Shown here piece by piece: positions 9,935-16,919 of a DNA stretch of 16,919 nucleotides; the stretch's first letter is position 1; each line of letters begins with the position of its first letter. Below the pieces are notes generated by a model that worked only from the letters and a program-made list of their open reading frames with translations, was not told the DNA's origin and did no database searches. The stretch lies in assembly GCA_035297145.1 (NCBI GenBank), contig DATGZN010000017.1, positions 1 through 16,919 on the forward strand, written 5' to 3'. The DNA comes from QHXW01 sp035297145 (GTDB lineage Bacteria > Acidobacteriota > Terriglobia > Bryobacterales > Bryobacteraceae). A program made the position numbers and the translations under genes.

Positions 9935-12643
9935 TCACGTCTCCTTCAGCGCTTTGTTGATGTCGAGCGCAACCAGCTTGAGCAACTCCTCGTCTTTCAA
10001 CTCCGTCAGGAGCAGGTCGGCGCCACCCTCCAGTAACTCCTTCGAGAGTTTCTGCTTCGATTCAATGATCTGGTCAATCTTTTCTTCTACGGTACCGTGG
10101 CACACGAACTTGTGCACCAGCACGTTCTTGGTCTGGCCGATGCGGAAAGCACGGTCCGTGGCTTGGTTCTCGACGGCCGGGTTCCACCACCGGTCGAAGT
10201 GCACTACATGGGAGGCGGCAGTAAGGTTGAGTCCCGCGCCCCCAGCCTTTAGCGAAAGAACGAAGAACCCCGCAGCTTCGTCTTCCTGAAAGCGGCGTAC
10301 CACTTCCTTGCGCTTCTTTACCTCGGTCTCTCCGTGAAGAACCAGACCGGGGCGCCCGAAAACCGATCCGAGGAAACTCGCCAGCGGAGCGATTACCTCC
10401 CGGAACTGGGTGAAGACCAGCACTTTTTCCTGCTTCGCGGCAATGACCTCGGCGATCTCGCGCAAGCGCGCCCATTTGCCGCTGTCGTCTTCGCTCCAAC
10501 TGCCGTCTCCCAGCCACTGGGAAGGGTGGTTACAAATCTGCTTGAACCGCATCAGGAACGACAATACCAGGCCCTTGCGCCGTATCCCCTCGGTATCCGC
10601 GAGTTGTTCAGCCAGTTCCTTCACCGCCTGTTCGTAGAGGGCGGCCTGCTTGCGGCTGAGTTGGCAAAACGCCTTGACCTCGGTTTTGTCCGGCAGGTCT
10701 GCGATTACCGTTTTGTCGGTCTTCAATCGCCGCAGAATGTACGGTCGCACGAGTTCACGCAGGGGGCCATATGAATTGTGAGGTCTGTCCGCAAGGCGTT
10801 TGACGAAGTTCGTGAACTCCTTCGACGATCCCAGCAGCCCTGGGTTGACGAAGTCGAAAATGGACCACAGGTCACCCAGCCGGTTCTCGATGGGCGTGCC
10901 GGTCAGCGCAAATCTCGCACGTGCGTTGAGCCCCTTGGCGGTCCGGGTCTGCTTGGTGTCCGGGTTCTTGATGGCCTGCGCTTCGTCGAGGACGACCAAA
11001 CGCCAAGCGACTTCGGCGATCCACGGAACGCGGAGTAGCGAACCGTAGCTGGTAATCACTAGGTCCACATCCTGCAGTCGATCTGGCCCAAGAGTCTTGA
11101 GATCGGCTGCCGGAAGCGCAGACGGATGCGCGATGAGCGCCTTCAAACCAGGCGCAAAGCGTTCGAGTTCCGACGCCCAGTTAGCAAGAAGTGAAGCCGG
11201 AGCTACCAGCAGGCTTGGTTGCTGCTTGCCATTCGTTTGGCGCTTCAGCACGAGCAGCAACGAAAGCACCTGAATGGTCTTGCCCATGCCCATGTCATCG
11301 GCAAGGCAAGCCCCAAGACCGAGCTTCGCGAGGAGATAAAGCCAGCGGACTCCTACCTGCTGGTAGGGCCGCAGCGTACCGTTCAGCGCAGCGCCGGGGT
11401 CGATTCGGGCCAATCCTTCCGGGCTGCGGAGTCCTTTCAGGGTCTCCGCGAGCCAAGGGCCGGCGACCACTTGAGACCACTCGGCGTAGGCAGCGGCAGG
11501 GGTATCACCGGCGGCCACATCGGCGCCGGCGAGCAACCGCATCGCCTCCCTAAAGCCGAGCCCATTCTCCGCGGCCGTGCGCTCGACCTCGCGGAAGTGC
11601 TCCATCATGCGGCTCAACTGTTCCCGATCAACCTCGACCCACCGCCCTCGGACTAGCGCCAGCCCATCGGATTTGGCCAATAACTCCCCGATCTCAGCGG
11701 CGGTCAACCGTTCGCCGTCGAGCGTGACTTCCATGCGGAAATCGAGAAGCGCGTCCTGGCCCAGTCCCGATGGTGCCTTGCCACCGATTTGGGCCGTCAC
11801 CTGCGGGCGCGGAGGACGGTTGGCCCGCCATGCCGCCGGCATTCGGATCACCACCCCCGCTGTTTCCAGTTGCGGTACGTCTCTTAAAAGCTGCATGGCC
11901 TCCTTGGGCGTCCACCGTAGCGGGTGAAAGATCTCACCTGCGTCGACAATGGCCTTCAGCCATGGGCAAGTCTCTGATGCTCGCTGCACGGGAAGGAGCA
12001 GCGACAATAGACGGTCCTTGTTTGCTGCGCCCGCATACTCGCGCAGAGCCTGCCCCAGCGGAAGATGTTGGGCCTTGGCCTGCGCCGACAACCGCGTTGT
12101 ATAGGTTGCGAGAAAGGCAAATGGTGCTTCCTGGTCCTTCCGGTTTTCGGCAAGATTGAAGTGCACGCGGCCAACAAGGTTCCACGCTGGGTTCCGCTGC
12201 TTCAGGAAATCCTGTACCCCGCATTTCGACTCCACCAGCTCAATCCCGAATGCCGCGTCCAGTTCCTGCCAGAAAGTCTGAAGGACCTCTGCCGTCAGAT
12301 ACTCCGCGCCAGTCATGGGAGGCACAGCCCGGACTATCCGGTCTAACTCTGTGTTGGGTGGGGTTGGGACGCGCACTTTCTGTTGCTGCGCCTTGGTATC
12401 CGACTGGGTGCAGAGTGCGGTCACGTACCATGCACCGAATTCTCTCCAGTAGGAAAAAACAGGAGGAAGTGCGGTTCCAACTTCATCCGCACCGAGTTGG
12501 AGAAGTCCATGGCCCGATCCACGGTCGAAGGCATCCCGCAGGCGTTGAGTAAGCTCGGGATCAAGGTACGGCGCGTCAGCCACCTGGACTAAGGCGAGAC
12601 GGCCGTGTGGAGTCAGGGTCGGGGCAAGAGAGACTGAACCCAT
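9935..12643 (-). CDS. SNF2-family DEAD/DEAH-like ATPase (helicase)
   Basis: A 902-residue Swi2/Snf2 superfamily 2 ATPase expected to translocate on double-stranded DNA and remodel protein-DNA complexes in the cytoplasm. Residues ~293-355 match the bacterial SNF2-associated domain (PF12419-like: LLDFRMEVTLDGERLT...LVRGRWVEVD). The ATPase core has motif I ADDMGMGKTIQ (Lys455), motif II VVLDEAQAIKNP (Asp553-Glu554), motif III ALTGTPIENRLGDLWS (Thr581 in TGTP), and helicase-C motifs V-VI SLKAGGAGLNLTAAS, FDRWWNPAVENQATDRAFRI (Arg831, Arg834), then GQ. All motifs are present, so it should be active. The start at ATG 12643 gives the family-like N-terminus SLAPTLTPHGRLAL, but no Shine-Dalgarno is visible because the upstream DNA is a protein-kinase remnant. 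It is the first gene of the operon with the SWIM protein. Confidence 0.95.
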   Translation of the reverse strand: MGSVSLAPTLTPHGRLALVQVADAPYLDPELTQRLRDAFDRGSGHGLLQLGADEVGTALPPVFSYWREFGAWYVTALCTQSDTKAQQQKVRVPTPPNTELDRIVRAVPPMTGAEYLTAEVLQTFWQELDAAFGIELVESKCGVQDFLKQRNPAWNLVGRVHFNLAENRKDQEAPFAFLATYTTRLSAQAKAQHLPLGQALREYAGAANKDRLLSLLLPVQRASETCPWLKAIVDAGEIFHPLRWTPKEAMQLLRDVPQLETAGVVIRMPAAWRANRPPRPQVTAQIGGKAPSGLGQDALLDFRMEVTLDGERLTAAEIGELLAKSDGLALVRGRWVEVDREQLSRMMEHFREVERTAAENGLGFREAMRLLAGADVAAGDTPAAAYAEWSQVVAGPWLAETLKGLRSPEGLARIDPGAALNGTLRPYQQVGVRWLYLLAKLGLGACLADDMGMGKTIQVLSLLLVLKRQTNGKQQPSLLVAPASLLANWASELERFAPGLKALIAHPSALPAADLKTLGPDRLQDVDLVITSYGSLLRVPWIAEVAWRLVVLDEAQAIKNPDTKQTRTAKGLNARARFALTGTPIENRLGDLWSIFDFVNPGLLGSSKEFTNFVKRLADRPHNSYGPLRELVRPYILRRLKTDKTVIADLPDKTEVKAFCQLSRKQAALYEQAVKELAEQLADTEGIRRKGLVLSFLMRFKQICNHPSQWLGDGSWSEDDSGKWARLREIAEVIAAKQEKVLVFTQFREVIAPLASFLGSVFGRPGLVLHGETEVKKRKEVVRRFQEDEAAGFFVLSLKAGGAGLNLTAASHVVHFDRWWNPAVENQATDRAFRIGQTKNVLVHKFVCHGTVEEKIDQIIESKQKLSKELLEGGADLLLTELKDEELLKLVALDINKALKET

Positions 12644-12659
12644 GCAGGGAGTCTACCAG

Positions 12660-12881
12660 CTTGAGCGGCAAGGCCACGGCCGGCGAAGAACTCCACGGCG
12701 ATGAAGTCGATGCCGTTATCGCTGGCGATGTCGTAAATGGTGATGATGTTGGGATGATTCAGCGCCGAGGCCAATTTTGCCTCTTGCACAAAGCACCGCT
12801 TGCGGTCAGCGTCCGCGACTTTCTCCGGCGGCAGGACTTTGATGGCGACGAGGCGATCATAAGCCGCTTCCGATCTGGGTC
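12660..12881 (-). pseudogene. Ser/Thr protein kinase N-lobe remnant
   Basis: About 70 codons of a Hanks-type Ser/Thr kinase. From 12864 down, the minus strand reads AYDRLVAIKVLPPEKVAD (beta-3 Lys in VAIK), then CFVQEAKLASALNHPNIITI (alpha-C Glu), then YDIASDNGIDFIAVEFFAG. The glycine-rich loop upstream and the whole catalytic lobe (HRDLKPxN, DFG) are absent. Similarity ends at about 12660, and the kinase frame meets a TGA inside the SNF2 coding region in a different frame. No start codon fits. Such kinases are numerous in acidobacteria, so this is probably a fragment of a paralogue left by rearrangement. Confidence 0.8.
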
Positions 12882-13125
12882 CATGGCGGGCCGGATCGCC
12901 GAAACTTTAATCGCCGAGCTGTCGTAAGCCGTCCACCTAACTAACCGTTAGTGAATTACAAGGGGATTTCCCGCCAGTTATCGTCGCAGTCGGGCGCACG
13001 CAGGCGACCCAGATGCAGCAGCGGCTCGGTAAAGCACCAAGTAATACCACTCGCCGCGGCCATCGCGGAAGGAATGAACGCGCTTGATCGGTACTACACG
13101 CGGGCAATCCGAATGACTGCTTGGT
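12882..13125. other. Intergenic region upstream of the kinase remnant
   Basis: No gene is assigned. A minus-strand frame near 13100-12990 (RVHSFRDGRGEWYYLVLYR) is open for ~45 codons but I do not recognise it and it has no start. An operator-like palindrome is listed separately. No terminator hairpin follows the glycosidase stop at 13126. Confidence 0.35.
12940..12952. promoter_or_regulatory. Operator-like palindrome ACTAACCGTTAGT
   Basis: ACTAAC-C-GTTAGT is a perfect 6+1+6 inverted repeat standing in otherwise unremarkable DNA. Its size and composition resemble operators of TetR/AcrR-family repressors, but no such regulator gene is in the window. It may be left from a removed efflux operon, or may control the SNF2 operon downstream on the minus strand. 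Confidence 0.35.
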
Positions 13126-14470
13126 TTATCGCGGGAGCGCGGGAATGGTGGTTAAGGTTCCATCGGCCGTCGCGCGGAGACCGATCACACTGAGCTGTCC
13201 CCCCGCTGGCACGACAAATTCCACCATGCCTCGGAGGTTCGCCGCGCCGGGAAATGTAGTCGGCAACAGGAAGGAAGTGTGCCCGCGCGCCGGCAGGTTG
13301 ATGGAGGAAGTTTGGAACAGAGACCCAGTGTCGTCGCGCAGGTTCACAGTAATGTCCGCTGGCGAATCTGCTACATTTTCCACCGCGACACCGGTGCTCA
13401 AACCGTGGGTATCGTCAAACACCAGGATGAAGCTGTTCGGCGTCCGGGTTTCCATAGGCACGGAGGCTTCCTGACCGAATGTGGTCCACCGAAAGATTTC
13501 GAAGCCGTTGATTTTTCCAGTGGTGGTCAGTTGGGCCGATCCCACCACTGCCGGCAGTGCCCCCTGGGCCTCGGTTTGGATCACCAGCGTTGCACCGGCC
13601 GCTAAAGTGCTCGTCAGCGACGATGTGGTCGTGTTCGTAGCAGTCTGTGGGAGCGACAGCGGAACGCGTAGCGGATTACCACTATCATCGAAAAACTTGA
13701 GCGTGAACTGCGCTGATGTTGCGCCTGTGTTCACGAGATAGAAAGTGCTCGTGAACCCGCCATTGTAGGTGACGTGCGCGACAGATCCTCCACCGGGGCC
13801 GACGTTTGCCATCACTGGGAGGGTTGTCAAAGCTGGACCATTCGCACGCAAACCAAGCACACTGATCTGGCCGCCCGCCGGCGCGTCGAACTCCACTGTG
13901 CCCCGCTTGCCAGCAGTCGCCGGATATTGCTGAGCGAGCAAAAAGGATGCGTGTCCGTGTGCGGTAACTGTGAGGATCGCGCTGTCGATCTGAGCGCCCG
14001 TGTCATCGCGAATCGAAACGGGTATGTTGGCGTCTTGCATTGCGATGTTTGCGATGGCCAGTCCAGTTGCCAATGTTCCCGTGTTGTCGAATGCGAGAAT
14101 GTAGGAACTCGCATTACGCGTTTCAAGCGGTACCACTGCATTCCAGCCATGCGTAGGGTTGCTGAAAGTGCCAAACCCGCTTATGGAACCGTCGGTCTGC
14201 AACTGCCCCCACCCCTCAAGAGTTGTAGCGTTGGCGGGTCCAGTGCTTTCCACAACCATTTGTGCATTGGGATTGAGGATCTGATCGAGGGTTGAGGTCA
14301 AAAGAGGGCCAGCATTCGAACTCGTCTGCGGGAAACTAAACGGCAGCACCACGGGATCACCACTATCAGCGGAGAAGTTCAAATGTACGTCGGCTGCGGA
14401 GGTGCCGAGATTGATTGCAGTGACGGTGAAATTCCACCCTCCCTCCGATGTGACCTGTCCCAGTGATCCG
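13126..14470 (-). repeat. Tandem ~220-residue beta-rich module, two copies
   Basis: Within the secreted glycosidase-like protein, residues ~716-942 (about 14470-13792) and ~943-1163 (about 13791-13126) repeat the same series of signatures: FxDSGxP...P.S.PQT, LTSTL, xGxGxxxTxGxIxGF, VP(L/M)ETR, xDNTG/DDTHGL.TG.A..N, RDDTG, LxxxGHxSFLL, RG.VEF..PAGGQ(I/L)SV(L/I)GLRA. Copies differ at most positions, so the duplication is old. Confidence 0.8.
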
Positions 14471-16617
14471 GCATCTGCCAAGGCAGAGGCTTGCACGTTC
14501 ACAGTAAACGCGGCTGAATCCTGTAACCCCGCACTCACGACTACAGTAGCCGGACCCGGCGGGGTTCCAGCAGGAATCAAGAAATTGATTTGGTTCCCGC
14601 TCACGTACTGAAGTGTGGCTGGCTGGCCATCGACGGTAACTGACACGTCAGCAAGCACCGGCAAATATGCTGGCTCCTGAGCTGTCAGAGTGAACCCGGC
14701 CAGATTTGCTCCATAGGCAGTTGCATACTCCCCGGGAGCGAGTGGACCCGGCTGGGAGTTCGCGAGATTCACGACCCCATCAATCTGCGGAGTCTTAAAA
14801 GTGTTTAAGAATTGATTGAATTCGAGCATGCCCGGCTGTACCGTTGTGGCGTTTTGGAACAAGCTGAACGCTTCGATATCGACAGGTGGTGGATCTAGCC
14901 CAGGAACGCCCGGATAGGCCTCCGGGAAGGTGTAGTTAAAGCCCAGAACATTCGGGTTATTCGATGCGAAGCGCAGAACAGAACTAGTCCACGCAGCCTG
15001 GCCCTGTGGCGTAATCGGGAAATCCGCCATAGGCGCGTTAGCCGAGATGTTTACCGTCGTATTCTGGTACGCGCCTTCCGAGATGATCCCTTTCTTTCCT
15101 AGTGCAGCGATATCCCGGAAGACCGCGTCCAACTTTTGGTACCAACAGGCCGTGGTGTATTGAGGTAAGGTCCAGCCCGGCTCCATATACGGCAGGGATA
15201 CGCCTGCGACGTCAAACGGTACGCCAAGGTTGACCATTGTACTGAAAAACGCCTTCACCCAGAGGTCAGCGGGCGACAAAGTAAGTCCAGCGATGTGGAG
15301 CACTATCTTCGCATCGGGATCGGCTTGACGAATTCCTGCAATAGCCGCCTTAAGGAGTTGAGCCTCAATCGGCCAAACATTCTGCTCCATGAACTCGATA
15401 GCGTCGTACGGGGACGCGTTTTGTGGCACGGGCAACCGCTCTCCAGGGCGGAAATTCAGAATTCCGGTACCTATCTCGGTCCCCGGTGACCAAATGTCAA
15501 TCTTAATGCCTTTGCTCAGAAGGTACGAGGCTGTCGCATAGGTGTAGGCCTGAAGTGCCGCAGCCGTGTCGTCGACGGAAAGACCCTTCCATGCTGCCGG
15601 CGCGTTTTGCGTACCTGCATCTGCTGCCATATCACTCAGGAATAATTCCATATATGTCTGCATCCCGAGGGATTCCGCTTCAAGCAACTCCTGTGTCGCC
15701 ACCTGAAGGGAAGCCCAGTACGAGGGATTCCAAGGCAACGTTCCCCACTCGCTAAACGGCGTGTTCTCGAGGATGGGAACGCTTATAGTAGTCGCGCGGA
15801 TACGGGCCCGCCCGATGCCGTTAGCGGCCATTATCGAAAAAGGATCATAGCCAGTCGCGCCGCCCCAGACGATCCAGACGATCGAATCAGCCGAGACAAA
15901 CCCAGGTACGAAGTCCGGACGGGCCAGCGGGCTGGCAGGGAGTTGGTATGGCTGAAAGTTGGTGTTACCGTTGTTAATCTGGAAATTCCGAAATGTAGTA
16001 GTGACAGAGTTCATCGCATTCACATTCGCCGACATCAGACCGAATACAACTGGGCGTACGGGCCCCATCCAGGACCCGACGGTGACCCATGAAGTTCCTG
16101 CCAGGCTCATGAATTCAATAAGTGTTCCAATGCGCCGGATACGCAATGTCCCGGTTTGGTCGGCAGACGGAACACTCGCAGCAAATGTCTCACCCGCGAC
16201 AGTGCCGGCAACCAAGAGTTGATCTGCTCCCGCCGTCCGTATTCGATCCAGCGTCAGAGAGCTTTGACCATCGAAGTAAACCTGGAAAGCAGCCCCCTCC
16301 AGGAAGGGGTTCGATCCAGCAGGAACAATGCGCTGGCTCCAGGAAACGTCCAATGCGTAGTCCACCTGAACATCGAAATCCCCTGGCGCGTAATACTGAG
16401 AGTAAACTGAGGTCACCGAAATCGGCAACGAACCGTCAGAAGTCAGAACCAAGCCATTTTTCATCTGATATGTGCCGCTGATCGAACTGGTGGACGGCGT
16501 GCCCAAAGACCAACGACAACTGTCGAGCGCACTCTCTTGAAAGCTATCGCTCGGAAGCTGGGCAAACGCGGTTAGGCATAGACTTAAGCCGAATGAAACC
16601 AGTCTGATCCAATGCAT
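13126..16617 (-). CDS. Large secreted protein: GH53-like glycosidase, TIGR03437, two beta repeats
   Basis: A 1163-residue exported protein, probably an extracellular polysaccharide hydrolase. The signal peptide is MHWIRLVSFGLSLCLTAFA. Residues ~20-220 look like a concanavalin/laminin-G-type beta-sandwich (SFQESALDSCRWSLGTP, VFGLMSANVNAMNSVTTTFR). Residues ~235-610 look like a TIM barrel resembling GH53 endo-galactanases: WKGLSVDDTAAALQAYTYAT, a probable acid/base Glu381 in IWSPGTEIGTG, and a probable nucleophile Glu514 in GIISEGAYQNT. The residue before Glu381 is Thr, not the Asn nearly invariant in clan GH-A. Residues ~612-705 are the Solibacter C-terminal-type domain (PGPLAPGEYATAYGANLAG, YVSGNQINFLIPAG). 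Residues ~716-942 and ~943-1163 are two copies of one beta-rich module (GGW/GGF...N.G..., PQT, PLETR/PMETR, SIRDDTG/NLRDDTG, GHASFLL/GHTSFLL, GQISVLGLRA/GQLSVIGLRA). The frame is intact. No clear Shine-Dalgarno precedes ATG 16617. Exact substrate is unknown. Confidence 0.82.
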   Translation of the reverse strand: MHWIRLVSFGLSLCLTAFAQLPSDSFQESALDSCRWSLGTPSTSSISGTYQMKNGLVLTSDGSLPISVTSVYSQYYAPGDFDVQVDYALDVSWSQRIVPAGSNPFLEGAAFQVYFDGQSSLTLDRIRTAGADQLLVAGTVAGETFAASVPSADQTGTLRIRRIGTLIEFMSLAGTSWVTVGSWMGPVRPVVFGLMSANVNAMNSVTTTFRNFQINNGNTNFQPYQLPASPLARPDFVPGFVSADSIVWIVWGGATGYDPFSIMAANGIGRARIRATTISVPILENTPFSEWGTLPWNPSYWASLQVATQELLEAESLGMQTYMELFLSDMAADAGTQNAPAAWKGLSVDDTAAALQAYTYATASYLLSKGIKIDIWSPGTEIGTGILNFRPGERLPVPQNASPYDAIEFMEQNVWPIEAQLLKAAIAGIRQADPDAKIVLHIAGLTLSPADLWVKAFFSTMVNLGVPFDVAGVSLPYMEPGWTLPQYTTACWYQKLDAVFRDIAALGKKGIISEGAYQNTTVNISANAPMADFPITPQGQAAWTSSVLRFASNNPNVLGFNYTFPEAYPGVPGLDPPPVDIEAFSLFQNATTVQPGMLEFNQFLNTFKTPQIDGVVNLANSQPGPLAPGEYATAYGANLAGFTLTAQEPAYLPVLADVSVTVDGQPATLQYVSGNQINFLIPAGTPPGPATVVVSAGLQDSAAFTVNVQASALADAGSLGQVTSEGGWNFTVTAINLGTSAADVHLNFSADSGDPVVLPFSFPQTSSNAGPLLTSTLDQILNPNAQMVVESTGPANATTLEGWGQLQTDGSISGFGTFSNPTHGWNAVVPLETRNASSYILAFDNTGTLATGLAIANIAMQDANIPVSIRDDTGAQIDSAILTVTAHGHASFLLAQQYPATAGKRGTVEFDAPAGGQISVLGLRANGPALTTLPVMANVGPGGGSVAHVTYNGGFTSTFYLVNTGATSAQFTLKFFDDSGNPLRVPLSLPQTATNTTTSSLTSTLAAGATLVIQTEAQGALPAVVGSAQLTTTGKINGFEIFRWTTFGQEASVPMETRTPNSFILVFDDTHGLSTGVAVENVADSPADITVNLRDDTGSLFQTSSINLPARGHTSFLLPTTFPGAANLRGMVEFVVPAGGQLSVIGLRATADGTLTTIPALPR

Positions 16618-16729
16618 CGGCTAGCAGATCGAGGTTCTCAAGGCGCATGCTCCAACAGATAAATGCCAACAGTCTACGCCGAGAAGTGGAGGAACGCAAG
16701 AGCACGCAGAGCACGCTGTCGTTAGTATG
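16618..16729. other. Intergenic region upstream of the glycosidase gene and IS end
   Basis: No gene is visible. It should carry the minus-strand promoter of the glycosidase gene, but I cannot point to convincing -35/-10 boxes. The border of the insertion sequence lies somewhere near 16690-16730. Confidence 0.35.
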
Positions 16730-16765
16730 TGATTTGTCCGGTCCAATTCACACATGATCTGTCCG
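16730..16765 (+). repeat. Direct repeats at the left end of the insertion sequence
   Basis: TGATTTGTCCG (16730-16740) and TGATCTGTCCG (16755-16765) are near-identical, 25 bases apart in the same orientation, just upstream of the transposase start. Iterated short repeats of this kind at an IS end are commonly transposase-binding sites. Confidence 0.5.
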
Positions 16766-16790
16766 CTTGTACCGGGGCGGGTGATGCTGG

Positions 16791-16919
16791 GTGGTGGACG
16801 AAACCCAGCAGTACTCAGCCGCCGAGATGGAGCGGATGATGAAAGTCCAAGACGTGCTATTGAAGGCCATGGCCAAGAAGATCACCTGGTGGGCGGCGGC
16901 TGAAATCCTTGGGGTAACG
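16791..16919 (+). mobile_element. Insertion sequence transposase, 5' end only
   Basis: The first ~43 codons of a transposase that continues beyond the window. An in-frame TGA at 16782-16784 limits the start to GTG 16791, GTG 16794 or the ATG codons at 16827, 16836 and 16839. The sequence MMKVQDVLLKAMAKKITWWA then AAEILGVT matches the N-terminal helix-turn-helix of ISNCY/IS1202-like integrase-type transposases (KVQEVILKAMxKKxxWxxAAEILGxS). The DDE catalytic core lies outside. The element inserted near the promoter side of the glycosidase gene. Confidence 0.72.

Noticed and set aside
8540..12643. SNF2-SWIM operon as an anti-phage defence island
   Set aside because: SNF2 ATPases occur in systems such as DISARM, but there is no methyltransferase, nuclease, PLD or other effector beside it, and the third gene is a secreted protein.
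12990..13110. Minus-strand frame with RVHSFRDGRGEWYYLVLYR as a gene
   Set aside because: It has no start codon or ribosome site, is only ~45 codons long, and I recognise no family; it could be another fragment but I cannot support it.

Overview
The window looks like chromosomal DNA of an acidobacterium, most likely from the Bryobacterales/Solibacter branch. Three things point there: an Oar-like TonB-dependent receptor with an N-terminal carboxypeptidase-regulatory-like domain; a secreted protein with the PGPLAPGEYAT...VSGNQINFLIP module that is the hallmark of the 'Solibacter uncharacterized C-terminal' domain (TIGR03437); and a tandem DUF1566-type secreted protein and a small lipocalin-like periplasmic protein of kinds common in that group. 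The DNA is GC-rich. I see no rRNA, tRNA or CRISPR. Family assignments rest on motif recognition, not database searches.

Layout, left to right. (1) 1-1822, minus: 5' part of a TonB-dependent receptor gene, broken by a one-base deletion. (2) ~1968-3384, plus: a two-domain DUF1566-type gene with an in-frame stop and a one-base frameshift. (3) 3598-6021, plus: an intact membrane sensor histidine kinase with a large periplasmic region of OB-like segments and no receiver domain or adjacent response regulator. (4) ~6307-8464: a graveyard of gene pieces. It holds an M42 aminopeptidase without its 3' end, joined tail-to-tail to a soluble-transhydrogenase-like (SthA) flavoprotein gene also without its 3' end, then a TolC C-terminal fragment, about 15 codons of a tyrosine recombinase, and a small unassigned ORF. 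(5) 8540-12643, minus: a compact operon of SNF2 helicase, SWIM zinc-finger protein and small secreted protein, closed by a clear intrinsic terminator. (6) ~12660-12881, minus: a remnant of a Ser/Thr protein kinase abutting the SNF2 start codon, with an operator-like palindrome upstream. (7) 13126-16617, minus: an intact 1163-residue secreted protein, probably a GH-A clan (GH53-like) glycosidase followed by TIGR03437 and two copies of a ~220-residue beta-rich module. (8) ~16700-16919, plus: the left end of an insertion sequence with the first codons of its transposase, running off the window.

The intact genes act separately: signal sensing, DNA/chromatin-type remodelling by SNF2-SWIM, and extracellular polysaccharide attack. 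The main theme is decay and rearrangement. At least four genes carry one-base indels or a stop and five are truncated fragments, while about 9.5 kb of long genes (histidine kinase, SNF2, SWIM, glycosidase) is uninterrupted. That contrast favours real gene decay over random sequencing error, but only read-level data would settle it. I found no convincing new multi-gene system. The least described items are the glycosidase architecture, the OB-fold sensor kinase and the SNF2-SWIM-lipocalin operon.
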